Below, in pieces: positions 1 to 35,300 of a stretch of DNA of 64,000 nt. The notes under the pieces are model-generated. The model was given only the letters and a program-made list of their open reading frames with translations, had not been told where the DNA came from and did no database searches. A program made the position numbers and the translations under genes. Each line of letters begins with the position of its first letter. Positions within the stretch are counted from its first letter, which is position 1. Location of the stretch: contig ML680055.1 of the NCBI GenBank assembly GCA_007922225.1, positions 2,397,898 through 2,461,897 of the forward strand, in the 5' to 3' direction. The DNA is from Emydura subglobosa. Taxonomy: Eukaryota > Chordata > Testudines > Chelidae.

Positions 1-70
1 TGCCCTAGAAGTCACAGAAAGTCACGGAATCCATGATCTCCGTGACCAAATCGGATCCTTAATTATGAAT
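1..70. repeat. Edge fragment with short inverted repeat gtcacgga/tccgtgac
   Basis: The arms gtcacgga (21-28) and tccgtgac (39-46) are complementary, inside a run of related gtcac motifs. This resembles a dispersed sauropsid repeat, but it is cut by the window edge and I cannot name the family. Confidence 0.35.
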
Positions 71-519
71 TATGAGGATAAAAATATTAAACTGCTGCCT
101 TATTCCCAGAGCATTGTCTTTCCTGGGCACTAAATGAGGCAGAGGACTTGTAGGAAAAGAAATAGTATGTAATGAAGAACTGTATCAAAAGGCATATCTC
201 CAGCAGCAGAATTAAGGTTGTGAGGGCAGCCTAAATTCTGGCATATTCTAATTTCCAGGTGCGTGACATTGCAACCTAAATGCTTTTAATAGATTCCTGT
301 TTAAAATGAGGAAGTAAAGATACTAGAAAATACAACTTTGAAAATTTCCTATTACAATAGCTGTCTCCATTACTGTGTCAAAATACATGAGCTATTACAG
401 GGCCCAAAGGGAGATTTGACTTGATGCATCAGGTCTGAGCCTCCTTATGAGAGCAGAACTACTGGCACTGTTGTTTGGTTAATAATGTACAAGACCCTTC
501 TCTTAAGGATGGAGTATGG

Positions 520-1194
520 TTTACTCCTGGGGGAATTCTGTGCCACTTTACAGTGCAGAATTTATGCAGACTTACTGTCCTGTGCAGAATTTCCTTTTTC
601 CCCGTAGAATTACCACTGCAGAGCTGCTGGCCGCCATTAGGGGCTGCTGGAGTCAGCAGGGCCCAGCTCACAAATAGAAGAGGATGCCAGCGGGAGGGAG
701 ATGGAGCTGGAGGGTTCACGGCAGCTGCAATTTCCAACACGCCCTGAAGGAAGGAGGCGGTGTGCAGGAAAGTCCATACAAGCCCAGGACCCAGCGTCAG
801 GCTGTTTCTCCCTCTGTGGAGGGAGGGGGTGCAAGTCTCCAGGTTACAGTGGAAAGGGGTATGGATGGCAGGGCTCTGGGGGTGTGGGGAAGGGTGCGAG
901 TTGCTGGCCCTGCGACTGGCCTCTGGGGCGGAGGAGGTGCAGGTGTCTGGGCCTGGGGAGGGCCCCGCGGCAAGGGGGCAGAGAAACAGGAACTGGGTTG
1001 TCATAGGGGTTTCTTTAACTCTTGACTCCTGGGGGAATCTTTTCTGTCTGTAGTGTTGCAGATGTGCTTGCTGACAGGTATTTTGAAATAAATTGCCAAA
1101 ATAATTGAAACTGACATGATTATGTAGTGTTATTTTGACAAATAAAATATGCAGAATTTTTAGTTTTTTGGCACAGAATTCCCCTAGGAGTAAA
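520..1194. mobile_element. DNA transposon-like element with 26 bp terminal inverted repeats
   Basis: The left end at 520-545 (tttactcctgggggaattct...) and right end at 1169-1194 (...agaattcccctaggagtaaa) are inverted repeats with one mismatch in 26. Sub-terminal copies of a gcagaatt motif occur inside both ends (about 557-590 and 1150-1158). The interior (about 600-1010) is GC-rich compared with the surrounding AT-rich intron. No transposase is encoded, so this is a non-autonomous element. I see no clear target-site duplication. I recall this TIR as a common turtle repeat but cannot assign the superfamily. Confidence 0.75.
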
Positions 1195-2974
1195 GGTTTT
1201 GTGGATCCTCTGAACACAGTATACTAAATGAACCATTATTCTTTTAGTGACATGAGTACATCATAATGGAGAGAAATATCGTCTCTTGTCCTAATATTAG
1301 ACATGGTTGTTCTTTGGGCCTGTCAGAGCCATTCATAGTACAGTAAAATTTTGCAAATGGCTGGTTTTGGCCACAGATGAAGTGCCCCACACCTCTGCAA
1401 AGTAGTCTCAAACCCACACAGCCATGGTTTGGCTCTGTACTTACCAAGTATCAGCAAGGTGCTCACAATTGTACAAGACACAAGGGAAGACCCTGCTGCT
1501 TCCCCGAAGAGCTTATATTCTATATAGGCAAAAGAATACTCAATACACTCCAAATAGACATGCATGCCTACTATGGTATGCCTCCCAGGTTATATGACCT
1601 TCATTGCAAGGTTTTGTGATTTGGACTGGAGCTCATGCTTGGGCTAGATCATATCTGTGCACCTTATTAAAAAAGGTTTGCCTTTTTAAAATCTGCTTCT
1701 TTGTGTTTCACTGACCACACCAAGAGTTAATGAAGTAAATGGTGCTCTTCTGAACTCAGTAATACTGCTTCTTGTTGACCAGCAGGAGGAGGAGTTGAAT
1801 ATCTGAAGGCTTGCCCTGCAGCAAGAATGGACTGTGCCACCCCGCCACCCCCCGTTTGTCCCTTACTGGCAAGATGAGAGAATCGGATTTAGCAGCACAT
1901 TTGTGGTCATATAAGTATTACAGACACACGAGTCCTAAGTGCTTGCAAAATCCTTATATTAGAATAAAAAAATAAAATCTGTCTGCAGCGATGAAAATAA
2001 AATCCTTCTTTACTCTTTCAAATCTTATTTTAGTGGCAGGGTGGCCTAGTAGTTAATGGTCTAATCCCACAGAATCATTAATACTGGTGCTCATGCATGA
2101 CTGTGACAGCTAGTTTGGCTTTCAGAACCACGTTGAGTTTGTGGCGTGAGTAGTTCAAAACTTCTGGGTTGTGCAAATTCAATTCAGTTAATTGACACAA
2201 TAAACATAGAACCTAATGATACCATTTTCAAGCACACTACAATTTTCAAAGCTACCTTTAGACAGTTTTGCTTCTTAGCTTTCACCATGTTTCCAAGTTT
2301 TAATACTTTTTAAGAACATGCAATTTAGAACTCCCTGAAAAACACATCTGATCTCCAGTTTTGTTTTAATTAGTTGTATGAGAATTAACAAAAGCAAAAA
2401 ATCTTATGTACTCAATGTGTTCATCTTCTGTTTTATAGTATAGCTATGCACATTGGTTATTTTTTAAAATTATCCTGTGTGGAGAAGACTTATGGTATGA
2501 ACTACTAATGCACTTTGTGGAAGAAATCCTAGACTCTTGGTATCAAGCGGTTAACAGAAAGTCTACTTAAGAGTGGCATATGGCAATCAGGACCAGGTCA
2601 GTAACCTTTTGCTGAATATGATGATGATCATACCAGGCATTAAAGGGTTTATAATGAGACCATATTTGATTAAGTGGCATGAAAACCTGATCAGGAATAG
2701 CTCTCCTGATATTTTCATGTATGCTAGCTGGAAAATCCTAATTTTTATATTAAACCTAATTTTTTTAATGGAAGCCATCAGACATTGCATATTACTATAA
2801 AAATTATTTACAAGACCTGGTGGGATCTGAGTTAGTTCCCATGGGGTATCTCTTTTTTTGAACCTCTAGTAGGTTAATACCAGTCAGTGTTTCAGTGCAA
2901 AACGTTGAGGGGATATTTTTATCCATTAGCTGCAATGGTTCTCATTGATATGTTAGAAATAAATCAGCATAATA

Positions 2975-3150
2975 TTAGGAACACAGGAATTGCCAGGCTG
3001 GATCAGTCTCGAGGTCATCTAGTCAAGTATCTGGTCTCCGACAGTGTCCAACACCAAGTGCTTCAGAGGAAGATGCAGGAACCCTCCAGTATCAGATATG
3101 GGGGTAATCTGCCTGCCCCCGACAACAGGTCTCATCCTGGTTAATTAAGA
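2975..3150 (-). mobile_element. CR1 LINE 3'-end fragment
   Basis: The sequence aggaacacaggaattgccag, followed by tctagtcaagtatctggtct and ccgacagtgtccaacacca, matches the reverse complement of the widespread turtle/bird CR1 3' end. It is degenerate and 5'-truncated, with no open reading frame. Confidence 0.7.
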
Positions 3151-6100
3151 GAGTGGCTTAAACCTTGAAGCATAAGATTTAATATCCCTTCCAAAATTTT
3201 TGTTGAACAAAAGTCATACTAGTAAATGGTATCAGATAGTTTGCTAGTGACTTTATTTATTCCTTTAAGAAATAAATACTGAATTCAGAGGAATTGAAAC
3301 ACCTACTGAGACTCTGCAAGGTGTCTTCCTTCAATCCATTTCTCCCCCCCCACGCTTGTTGGACTATCTTTCAGACATTTGCAGATCACTGAGCAGATGC
3401 AGTGCCTCAGTAAGAAATGTAACTTGCAGTACAGATTTAAAGGATGAGCAATTTTCAGAGGTGTGGAGTGAAGTCCTGTTCTTTTGCGGGAGAGGACCCC
3501 AAATCTTTGGCTTTCCTAACCAGTTCTGAAATGCCACTTGCATTCTTGAAACAAGGAAATAATTAAACATCTAGCATTTACTTTAATTTAAGAGATTGAC
3601 CTTTCTAGAGTATAGCTCTTGAACATTATTTGCTTTTCCCTTCCTCCACTGGGAATTCTGCAGTAAACCTGTGCCAGGGCGTTCCTATGCCCTATTGTGG
3701 TTTAGGATTCATAGCAAGGAAGATGTGACCAATCTGAAAGACAAGGGATTGTGACTTAGTTCTGGAGATGCTACAACTTTTCTGTTTGTTTGGGGAGGAT
3801 GTAAGATTTTGTCTTCTGTATGATTTACCTTCTGGAGTGAACTAGTTGTTCGTGTGGTAGCTGTTTCAATCCTAGATAGCGATATAACAGCTTGAGTTCC
3901 TGCACTTTCTTGAAAGGTCAACAGCAATCCCTTTGAAGTGGTACTGGCCTATCTAGAAATGGTTCAGGGGAGGAACTAAAAGCAGATCTAAGGAGATAAC
4001 CATTTCACAAGCAGTCATAGATTTGAGTTAAGATCACATGGTGTGAGCTAGCCTATGACACGTTTATTTGTCTTGAGCTGGTCGTCAGCGATCCTTCACT
4101 TTTCCCCTTTGACTGTTCTCTGCCCCGTTCCCACCAGGCTCCACATGGCAGTCAGCGTGGTTAGATGTGTTTTTGTTCCCAAGCTAGTCAGTACATTTCT
4201 CTGCCGTCAGCCAAAGTGGCTTACTGGGATATGCAACAAGTCTCTCCTAGCTCCTGCGGGCTCAGAGCTGGGGCGCCAAATGCTGGGCTTCTACCTGGCA
4301 GCATGTTGCACTCCCCCTAAACCATTGGTCATGCCTTTATTATTTGGGCGATCGAAGCAGTCACCACTGCACCTAGTTACAGTTTGTGCTCAAACTGCTG
4401 GTACCTGGCGCTTGCCAGTCAGACCCCAAGCTGCTCAGCCTGGTTGGCCAGCTGCCAGAAGCAGCAAGCACTCATGCCTAATGAAATAGCATGGTTACAT
4501 TTAAACCAAGACATCACTCTCCCTTCTCTTGTATGAACACACCATACCTTTATGGGATGCCCTTTAAAATATTTTAATTATCTGATCTGCACTTTTTAAT
4601 TTGAAAAAATGCTGCATTGTTTAAAACTGATTCATCACCAGGAGCTAAATGTCTTCCCCCACCTGGTAAATCGTAGGTGAGAGCAGTTGTGAAAACAGTC
4701 AGTAGTGGCTCAAAAGTGAGCACCTCTCATCTCCCCATTCCACAGGAAGAAGTGTGGCAGTGGGGCTGGTTGGAGGGGTGAGGAAGAAGCCGTTAACCCA
4801 TCCTGTCTGCCTACTACAAACGGCCTATTTTCTGCCCCTAATGGTTTCTGCCTAACAAATGGTGTTTCTTTTTTACAGCGTTTTGATCCTGGACTTGTTG
4901 TGGTGATGGTAAACTTAGCAGTGGTAATTTTTTATTTTCAGACTGAATTACTCCTTTGTCATCAGTGCACCAATATGTTAGGCTTACTTTCTCTGTTGTA
5001 GCCTTCATCCTTCTGCTTGGTCTTTCATTTCCTTTCCTTTCTTTATGCGCACTTGTCTGATCCTTGTTCATTAAAGGGTATTGCTAAGAAGGGTTGTTTC
5101 TGTTTGTGTTAGAACTGCCAAAAAATCAGTTTAAACATAAAATTAATACTGTCCAAACGTGATTTTCCCCAACATGACGGGCACTAGCACTTGCTACTGC
5201 AATTTATGAATTTTAAAAACTTTGACTGCCTTAGAAGGCAAAAGTACTGATTCATTGTTTGTATACAGGGGTTTACCGAGGTAATAAGTTTGCAGATAAA
5301 GATCACGATTCTTGCAGAAGCAAAACAAAAACTGGAAAACAAAACAAAATAAATTCTTGTTCTCAATCATTCTATTGGGTCTACCGTTTACCAGTAAATC
5401 CCTGGCTGAGACGTTATGAAAGTGATATTACACCTAGGAAGTCATTTTTATAACCTGTCTTTAATTTGGTCCTTTTGCTAAAGATTGCAGTCACTGCTTA
5501 CTTATTATACCATTGGGCGTAAGAGAGACATTTTCAGGGTGAAAATTTTACTGTTAAATTCGTACATGAAAGTTGCATTTTAAAAGCTATTTTGGGCTAG
5601 CTGAGATGGCTTAATAAATATTTTTATCTTTGGACTTGTAATGTGCCAATATAAACAGTCTCTGGGCTTATGTACTTAAAAACGTAGTTAACATTAAAGA
5701 CATGTCTAAAATGGAAAATTACTCATACTTATTTCCTTGTTTAATTATTAAAAATACACACGTCTTTAACAATCCTTAGGGTCTCTTTGATGTCCCTGTG
5801 GAGTTGGAGATCCATGGATTAATAGTTTTTGAAGGAGCTAAAAAGAGTTTCCCTTGGAGTACAGAGAAACTTGATGTAAATCAAAGGCTTTTTTGAAGTG
5901 GTTTTAAAAACTAAGCCTTATCTTGTGCATGTGGATTGAAATAGCGTCTTAATTATGGCATGATTAAAACTGTAGAACTTTTAGCCCAAAGGTATAATAT
6001 GTGTATATGTGTGTATAACAAAACAATTGTTTACACCGACCCAAGAATAATAATAAGGGAAGTAAACATTCTGTTTTTTTACTCAAGGTATGCACCGGAT

Positions 6101-6739
6101 AAGGTAAGTATTTTTCAGTGGGCTTACATCACAACAAACAGCGCAAGTTGTGATGTAAAAAAGCTGTGGTAGTAAAGTGCTTGTCTGCCCCATTTTGCTT
6201 TGTTTGGCTGGTTATGAGTGGATTAAAGATATGTAAAAATCTCCAGCATAGTTTGATTAGTTCAAAGTCAATTTTCTTCGCAACTAGTCCTTTTCACAGC
6301 TTACAGATTACACAGTAAGTGATGGAACAGTTCTTAGTGGGAACATTAGGAAGCAGTTGTGATTAAATACCTGTTCTGGAACTAGTGTTCATTTTCTGAT
6401 GAAAGAATTCTGGCCTACCATGGCATCAGTTAATTTTTTTGACTTAGTAAGGTGTGAAACTTGGTGGGAGGGAGATTTTTTTCAATTTTTACTAAGTCTT
6501 AAGTGTCTATTAATGTGGTTGTACAATAAATCATGTTTAGTACTTGTTTTTCCACTGGTGGGTCAGGAGATCAGGATTATGATATAATAGTGTGAGAGTA
6601 ATGAGGAAAAGTTCATTTTTAGATCCTTTTAAACTCCTGGTGCCAGGACTTGGCAATGTTCAACATTAACCACAAGTTCATTTTGCATAACTGGTTAATG
6701 TTCTGAGAATCCCAGTAACAAGCACCGGAGAGCTCATGA

Positions 6740-28604
<21,865 letters not shown>

Positions 28605-29985
28605 AAAGAAAGTGAACCAACTCAGAGAACTTTGCGCATTTCGAAAAGGGGGTGAAGGGGATCCAGCTGACAGGTGAGACCTGAGAATTTCCTTTCACTC
28701 TTCACAGCCAAGGAAGTGGGGTATGGCTTGAAAGCCATACAGATGGTGCAGCAGTCTAGTTTTGTGAGTGTTGTGTGCATTTCTTTACTATTAGGGATTT
28801 TCTCACGTTCCCACAGTGGAGAGAACATTTATGTAGCACCATCATGTCCCAGATGAATCATCTCAAATTCAGACAGACAAGATGCTTTGTGAAAGGCTTT
28901 TTCCCCTGTATTCTTACATTTTTATTCATCTTCTTTCTGCCTTCTTGTAAATTACATACAATGTTTCTACTCTGGCTCTAATGGCAGTCTCTCTCTCAAA
29001 TCCGTTTAATGAGGTCATCTAATTAAAATGGTCTACATGATTGAATCCTGGTCGTAATCAGTGATGCAGCATGTGTAAAACATTCAATAACTGACAGCTG
29101 TGTGTCCTGCCGAGGGGAGTTCGCTGGAAGGGCATGGCCACTCTTGGTTTTGCTGGGGCAGTGACCAGTCTGCAGACATGGCAGAAGAGTCCTCGGTACC
29201 TGATGTCAGATACACCACTGTCGTACGTGAGCAGTGAGGTGGAAATAGGATTTAGTTTTAAAACTTAACTGAACAAAAGAGCTAAATATGTTCAAAGCTT
29301 GGAACACTTCTCCATCCTGCGCTAACATTCTGCGCCCAGGTGAGGTTCGCATGCTGAACGAAGCCTTTTGTATATTGTGAAACAGAGAGGTGTTTTCAGA
29401 TTGCTAGCTTGTGACTTTGGTCTAGGCTTTGACCACTGTACTCCTGAGAGAGGTGTCTCATACTCCTGTCTCCTGAAGTATTGTAAAAAAGATGCATTTG
29501 AAAGAGAATGAAAGGAAAAATCCCTTCATTAGTTGAAGCAATATGGAGGACTGGAACCAATAACAATCTGGAGAAATTAACCAGACTATGTAAAGTGTAT
29601 TCTTTCCTCTGTAATATTGATGTTTCTTTATTAATTTATAGGATTTTTTTAAATGTAAAGACTTGCACTGAACTCTGTAAACGTAAAAATGCTGCTTTTT
29701 GTAGCTCTCATAAAAAAGGTTACATATTTGTAGTATACTGCAATAATATTTTTTACAACCAGTTCTTTTAGTGGTACTTGTTCTGGTGGCTTTTGTGTAA
29801 ATATGTTAGCTGTAGTTGAAATAAGACACTTGTAAAGGTTAAACTTATGGTTTCGGCTAGATACAAAATGACTAAGCATGTATATTTTATCAAGCTCATG
29901 TATTTTTGGAGTTTTTATGTACTATAAAATGTAAAAAAAAAAAATCTTCATTTAGCATTTTGCAGAAGAAAAATGTGAGATTTGG

Positions 29986-29991
29986 AATAAA
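29986..29991 (+). terminator. GPATCH8: Candidate proximal poly(A) signal of GPATCH8
   Basis: Canonical AATAAA inside ggaataaatgagg, with a possible cleavage point about 15-20 nt later and GU-rich sequence (ggaaggtggtgatcgctgg) downstream. Confidence 0.5.
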
Positions 29992-31138
29992 TGAGGTGCA
30001 TTGAAAACACTGATGCTAACAGCTAATGAAGTGCATCACATTGGAAGGTGGTGATCGCTGGATTTGTAAAATGCTGTACAGATGGAAGCAACATAGGCAT
30101 ATATTGCATGCTTGTGGTGTGGCTAAGCTGCCAGCTTCATAGGAACTGACACTGATAGAAGATTCAGGAGTGTCAGGAAATTGGGTTATGTCCCATATAG
30201 AACAAAATGCCATGTTCATTCCTGGGTTTGAACCACTGACTTGCAGATGTCACCCTAGCTGCTGTTCAAGCACAAGTCCACTATTCCAGTGAGAAAAAAA
30301 CCTTTAGCTTAAAAAATATGCCTTTTTATTTTTAGAGAGAGGTTTTTGGTTGATCACTAATTCATTCAGACTCTTTCTGCCTGTGATTTTTTTTTTCTGA
30401 AGGGATTTCTTCGTTCATTCACATATCACCCCCTTTACTTTAGGGACTCCTAACTATGGAAGTTATGACCCTGAGCTGAATAGCTATTCCCATTGCATCA
30501 ACCCTAAAACAGGGGCTCCTCTCCTGCTTGGTTTGGAGGAGTTAAAGTTTGGTCTCTTTATTTTAGTGCCGTTTTCAGACGTGTGAGAGCATGGAGCCCT
30601 GCTTTCCAGCACAGTTCACAGTAACTACCTTGTGGTCAGGATTGGAAATGTGGCCAGATTTCATGCTGTGCTCTGTCAGACCCAAAGCAAGGCAAGTGTG
30701 CTCTGAGAGGAAGCAACTAGCATTCCTGTTCTTCCCTGGCCTCCCCGCTTCCCTGAGAACTGTAGAACTGGGACACCTGGTTGTCAATTCAAAGGATTTG
30801 AAGCCCTGAGATTCCTCTCTATTTAAAAGAGAGAGGTTTGCATTTTGAACAAAGAGCACTGGAAAAATTACCTGTTAAAATAAAGGGACTCAATTTTTTA
30901 ATGTATGTAAATATTTATCATACAGTATTAATGTTTCCATGCTGAGCTTCATTAGCTTCTAGATTCAGTTCTTGCACCTTACACATTGCAGTTGGGGGGG
31001 CGGGGGGGGTTTGACTTCCAGAATAGCGCTAAAAAATAATTACCCTATCATTACTCACCAAGCATAAAACAGGCTGTATTTAACTTTGTCACATAAGATA
31101 TATATATATGCTGTACAATGAGGGGAAAGAAACTTTCT

Positions 31139-31144
31139 AATAAA
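31139..31144 (+). terminator. GPATCH8: Candidate distal poly(A) signal of GPATCH8
   Basis: Canonical AATAAA (ctaataaaccaatg) about 2.5 kb after the stop codon, followed by a GT-containing region around 31,200. Its position fits a 3'UTR length like the mammalian one. Confidence 0.45.
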
Positions 31145-32222
31145 CCAATGATTTGTGGAAAAATGGTTCAGTCCTTCCTCAAAATGCAGGACAAGCTCTT
31201 GTGGCTGATGGTTAATGTTAGTAGGGCGTAGCACATTGCCATTGCTTTCCTAAAGGGAAGATCCTCTCAGACCGCTCGGAATTGACTCACCCAACATTAT
31301 TTTTTTGGTTAATTGGAAAAATTTTAGTCAAAATCAAGTTTCAGCCAGATACCCTTGTTTTCTGAGCACCTCGGGACTGATGAAAGAAGCCTGACAAGGT
31401 GACATGAAATCGGATTTCTTCAATCAACAGGACAGGTGCAGCAAGATTGCATCAGGCTGTGACAACCTTGACATGAGGAAACCAGCTCTGAAGCAGAGAG
31501 CAGTGTTTGGTCTCCATGACCCTGAAATTGCCAAAAGACCTTGCCACTTAACGTGATGGCTTTAGCCACTGGCGTTAGTGACCTGTGTGAAGGGAGTTTT
31601 TGCTCTAACGCCCATGAGACTAGAGTAGTTTTCCCTTACCTGGGTGAGATTGGAGCTCGCAATTGAGAAGACTGGATGGATCTGTGCCTTAGCATGCTTC
31701 CTCTCAGCCATCCAGTTTTCCTAACTCTGTTGGTTTGTCCTTTAATTACCGTGTGTCGTATCGAGGATTTCGCAGACCCCTTTCTCCATCTTGTGGCTCG
31801 CTGCTTTGACTCTAATGCCATGACTTTGTAGGCCTGACTTGTTAAGCAGGAATATGGTTTACAAAGAGATGCTTAGCTGGGATTCTGCCCTCTAAATTAA
31901 CCCACCCTCTTTGCTTGGGTTAAAGGTGACACAAAAGAAAATTGGGGTGCTGCCCTTTCTGGCAGTTTTATTGTATAAAGACCTAAAAGTTTGGGGTTTT
32001 CATCTTACATTTCATTACAATTTCAGCTTCTGATGACTCTGAGACTGGCTGAATGGAGGAGTAATGCAATGGCATCGCAAGAGATGAAAATGGAGCAATT
32101 TGAGAGGGGGGAAGGAATTTTGGTTGTCCTTTAGCATTCTCGGTAGTCTGAAATTCATCTATTTTAAATGTTCATTGCAACAGAGCTGTATTGAGACCAT
32201 GCTAGAAAGAAGAACTGCTCGT

Positions 32223-32350
32223 TCATAGAATCATAGAAGATCAGAAGTGGAAGGGCCCTCAGGAGGTATCTAGTCCAACCCCCTGCTCAAAGCAGGACCA
32301 ACCCCATCCAAATCATCCCAGCCAGAGCTTTGTCAAGCCACACCTTGAGT
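32223..32350 (-). mobile_element. CR1 LINE 3'-end fragment
   Basis: Begins tcatagaatcatagaagatc and continues gaggtatctagtccaacccc and tgctcaaagcaggaccaacc, the reverse complement of the CR1 3' end. Strongly 5'-truncated. Confidence 0.9.
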
Positions 32351-35300
32351 TCCAGTGCTCGCTGTTCAGTGAGCACAAGTGTTTCCTACCGCATGTTGTA
32401 GGATGCAGTTGGTAAATGTGGTCTCTGGCCTCCTTGGCATGAAGGGGGAAGGGAAGGCGTTCTTCATACCCGTCCAAATTTATGCTGAAATTCCACGTGC
32501 AGAAAAATCTCAGCTGCAGTCTCCATACTGATTGGTGCCCTGCCTGATTGGTGCCCTGCTACCACTTTACAACAGATGGAGTTGTGAATCTTTTCCACAC
32601 ATGTAACACTGCCACACTTCCTGCCATTAATGTGTTTGTCTCTGGTGTGTAGAGATGGGGAGGCGACAGATAACAAGCCCAAACTGATCATTCCTTAACC
32701 AAAGATGTTGCTTTCTTTAGGCTTTCAGCTGCTCCTGTTTCTTAGTACGTTAGGCTGCAGAGGGGGAGAGATTTTCCTTCTGAAACTGCCCCTCATGGTC
32801 ACACCCTCCACCGGGCCAGGCTGGCTCTAAATTACAGCCCTCAGGTTCTGGAAGTTTATGGAAGGCTTGAGCCAGCTGCTACGTGATGGCAGGCAAACCT
32901 TAGATTAGGGGCAGAGCTGGGTTCCCTCCTGTATGGGGGGAGAAACAGCCAGCTCAAAGCTTAGTACGGAGCGAGATGTCTTCAGGCACCCAGCATTAGT
33001 CCAGTGGTGGGACTCAGATGAGAGCATGGTGGTCAGATGCCCAGTTTTTAATGTGGCCAAATGCAGCTGAGAAAGATGGAAATTCCTCTGAAGGGTGGCT
33101 TGTTTGGAGAAATGTGCTAGCGTTTTTTTATGGGCTGTCTCCAGCTTCACACCGGTCCCAGCATGTCAGAAATGTCTCATCCAGATCAGGCTTCAAAATG
33201 AGGCTGTTCAGTCCATCCTCCCACTCTGGAGCAGGGGAGGCTATGGCTCATGTGTTCAGCAGCTGGGGAAGGCATGAGACGCTGCCTTGGCCTTACCCTG
33301 TAGCACAATGTGTGTGTGAAGTGGGCGTGTGGCTCCTGCAGTTCCAGACCTTTAGCACAACCCCCGTTTCAGTAGAGATTTACCATGATCCTACACAAGC
33401 GTGGGCCTTTCACGTCATCTTTGGGCCGAGCCGGTAGAGAGGATCATTCCTTAGCCACAGATGTTGCTTTCAGTGGGCAGCCTTTCAAACCATTTGGGAA
33501 GGGCTGTTCCCAGCAGCTCCTGACTTGGTGCATTAAATTGATGAACAGAGATTTCCGTCTCTATGACCAAGTGACCATGCAAACAGCCCGGCTGAAGGGG
33601 GGAGAGCTGTTGCAACACGTTCCAGTTGCATTCGGTACTTGCCAGAGCCGTGTGGTGTACTTAATCTGGAGTAGGAGCCAGATCCAGATGGTTGGGCTTG
33701 AAGAAGGTGCAGACAAGTGTGATTTCCTTTATTTCCCAAGGGTGCCATGGAAGTGGTAATTCTCACATCATCTTGGCTTTTAGCAATTGCTCCTCATCTT
33801 CCTCAAAGCGTGGGTCAGTTTCCAAGTTTCGTTGCTTATCTGAACCCCTCAGGCTTTATGTTCCTATTCTTTGAGGGCGTTTCTGGAGGCTCTAGACCAA
33901 AGGGCTCCACATCTCCATTCAAACTTGTTCAGGGGTCTTCAGCTGGAGAAAGGTTGGAGACTCGTGTTCTAGACCACGCCTGCCAAACGTCTACAGTCAG
34001 GGTTTACTGCCCAAAGAGTTGCTCATTGCCATTTAAAACAACCCGCGCAGGGAGTCCAGGCCAAATGGCTGCTCCAGGTTGATAATAAACAGTGAAGATA
34101 CAAATTGCTGCTCCCTGGAATGACAGCTCCCAGGAAGGAGTGTTGTCTTCCAAAAACCAGGTTCTGCTTAACGCCGCTTTTTCCTGCCCCCCCCGTAGGT
34201 GAGTTGCCCCACCCCTCTCTAATGGCGCTGTTCTCACCAGCCTTCCCCTCGGCCGTTTGTCACGGGCTGGTAATGGTGTGGCCGGTGCAGGGCCTGGAGT
34301 GCGAGGGTGGAGAGCCGCCTTTCTCGCTGCTGCGGCCGCTCCCATGCGAAGCTTGTTCCCGAGGCGAGGACCGGTTTCCCTAAGGGATGTTGGTGGGTGG
34401 GATGGGGGAAGTGGAATGAATTGCTGCCGTCTGCACCTAAAGCGCCTGAACGTGGCCTGGGGCGGGGGGGCTGTAGGCTGCTCCGTGGCTGAGTGCAGGC
34501 CCAGGCGTGGGGTGGATCGGGCACCCGAGGCGTTCACGTCCAGTTCGGAGCCCACCACGGGGGAGGCTGAGATCTCCGCCACGAGTCCCCCTGTCTCAGC
34601 CTCTGCGTGCAGGCGAGGGCCATGCCCGGGCAGCTTCACGTGCAGGAACAGATGCACCCGGGCTGGGGAGCTTGACCCCGGCAGAGGCGCTGCTGAATAG
34701 TTCGCTGCTCTCGCTCGGGGCACTTGGTCCCGGGCTAAGGGGGGGGGTGAGACGTTCTTTGCCTCTTACCGAAGCCCAGGCCACGGTCCCAGCTGGCCCC
34801 ACAGAGCTGCCTTTGCACACGCAGCCGCTGGGCCCAGGCCGTCACAGGGAGTGTATAGAAAGCGTCAGGCCCAGACGCTCCCCCAGCTGCATCCCTGGCA
34901 CCGCCTGCGGGTAAAGCAACCTGCCTGGGTTCCCGTCTCATTTCCAGTCTGCCTCTGGCCTGCCTGCCGCGGGAAGCCTGGCCTGCCTGCATGTGGGGAA
35001 GGAGGGGAGGGGGGCGGAGTTTAATCTCTCCTAAATAAAAACCGTTCTCGGGGGGCGGGGGCGGTGGGGAGAGACTCGGGCTGGCCTGCAGCCGCCTGCC
35101 TCCATTGCACAGTCACGTCACCAGGCCCGGGCCGGAGAGCTCGTTTCTGCCCCGGCTCTGCGATGCCAGCAGCCGCCCCATGGCGCCAGGACGCCCCAGT
35201 CGCACCCTGCATGGGCAGCATGGCTGTGCCTCGCACTGGCCACGGGCCTCGTTTGCATCCCGTTCTCCTGCCGTCCCTCCCGCGTACGCACGTGGACGGG

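Larger units (their letters stand above)
28605..31165 (+). other. GPATCH8: GPATCH8 3'UTR with candidate poly(A) signals
   Basis: AU-rich, non-coding sequence after the GPATCH8 stop. AATAAA occurs at 29986-29991 (followed by GU-rich sequence), 30879-30884 and 31139-31144. From memory the human transcript has a 3'UTR of about 2.5 kb, which favours the distal site, but more than one may be used. Two Pumilio-type UGUANAUA sites (TGTAAATA) lie at 29796-29803 and 30906-30913. The exact end cannot be fixed from sequence alone. Confidence 0.6.

Noticed and set aside
2036..2110. tRNA-like A-box phrase gtggcctagtagttaatggt
   Set aside because: No matching B box or cloverleaf; at most a SINE head relic, not a tRNA gene.
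4055..4489. 144-codon open frame in a GPATCH8 intron
   Set aside because: No recognisable family or splice context; a chance frame.
4880..4915. Exon-like segment after a good pyrimidine tract (ttctttttttacag-type acceptor)
   Set aside because: The short frame it would encode (RFDPGLVV) does not match GPATCH8 and has no proper donor; likely a cryptic splice site.
30195..30260. B-box-like ggtttgaacc suggesting a tRNA or SINE
   Set aside because: No A box at the right distance and no cloverleaf; too weak to annotate.
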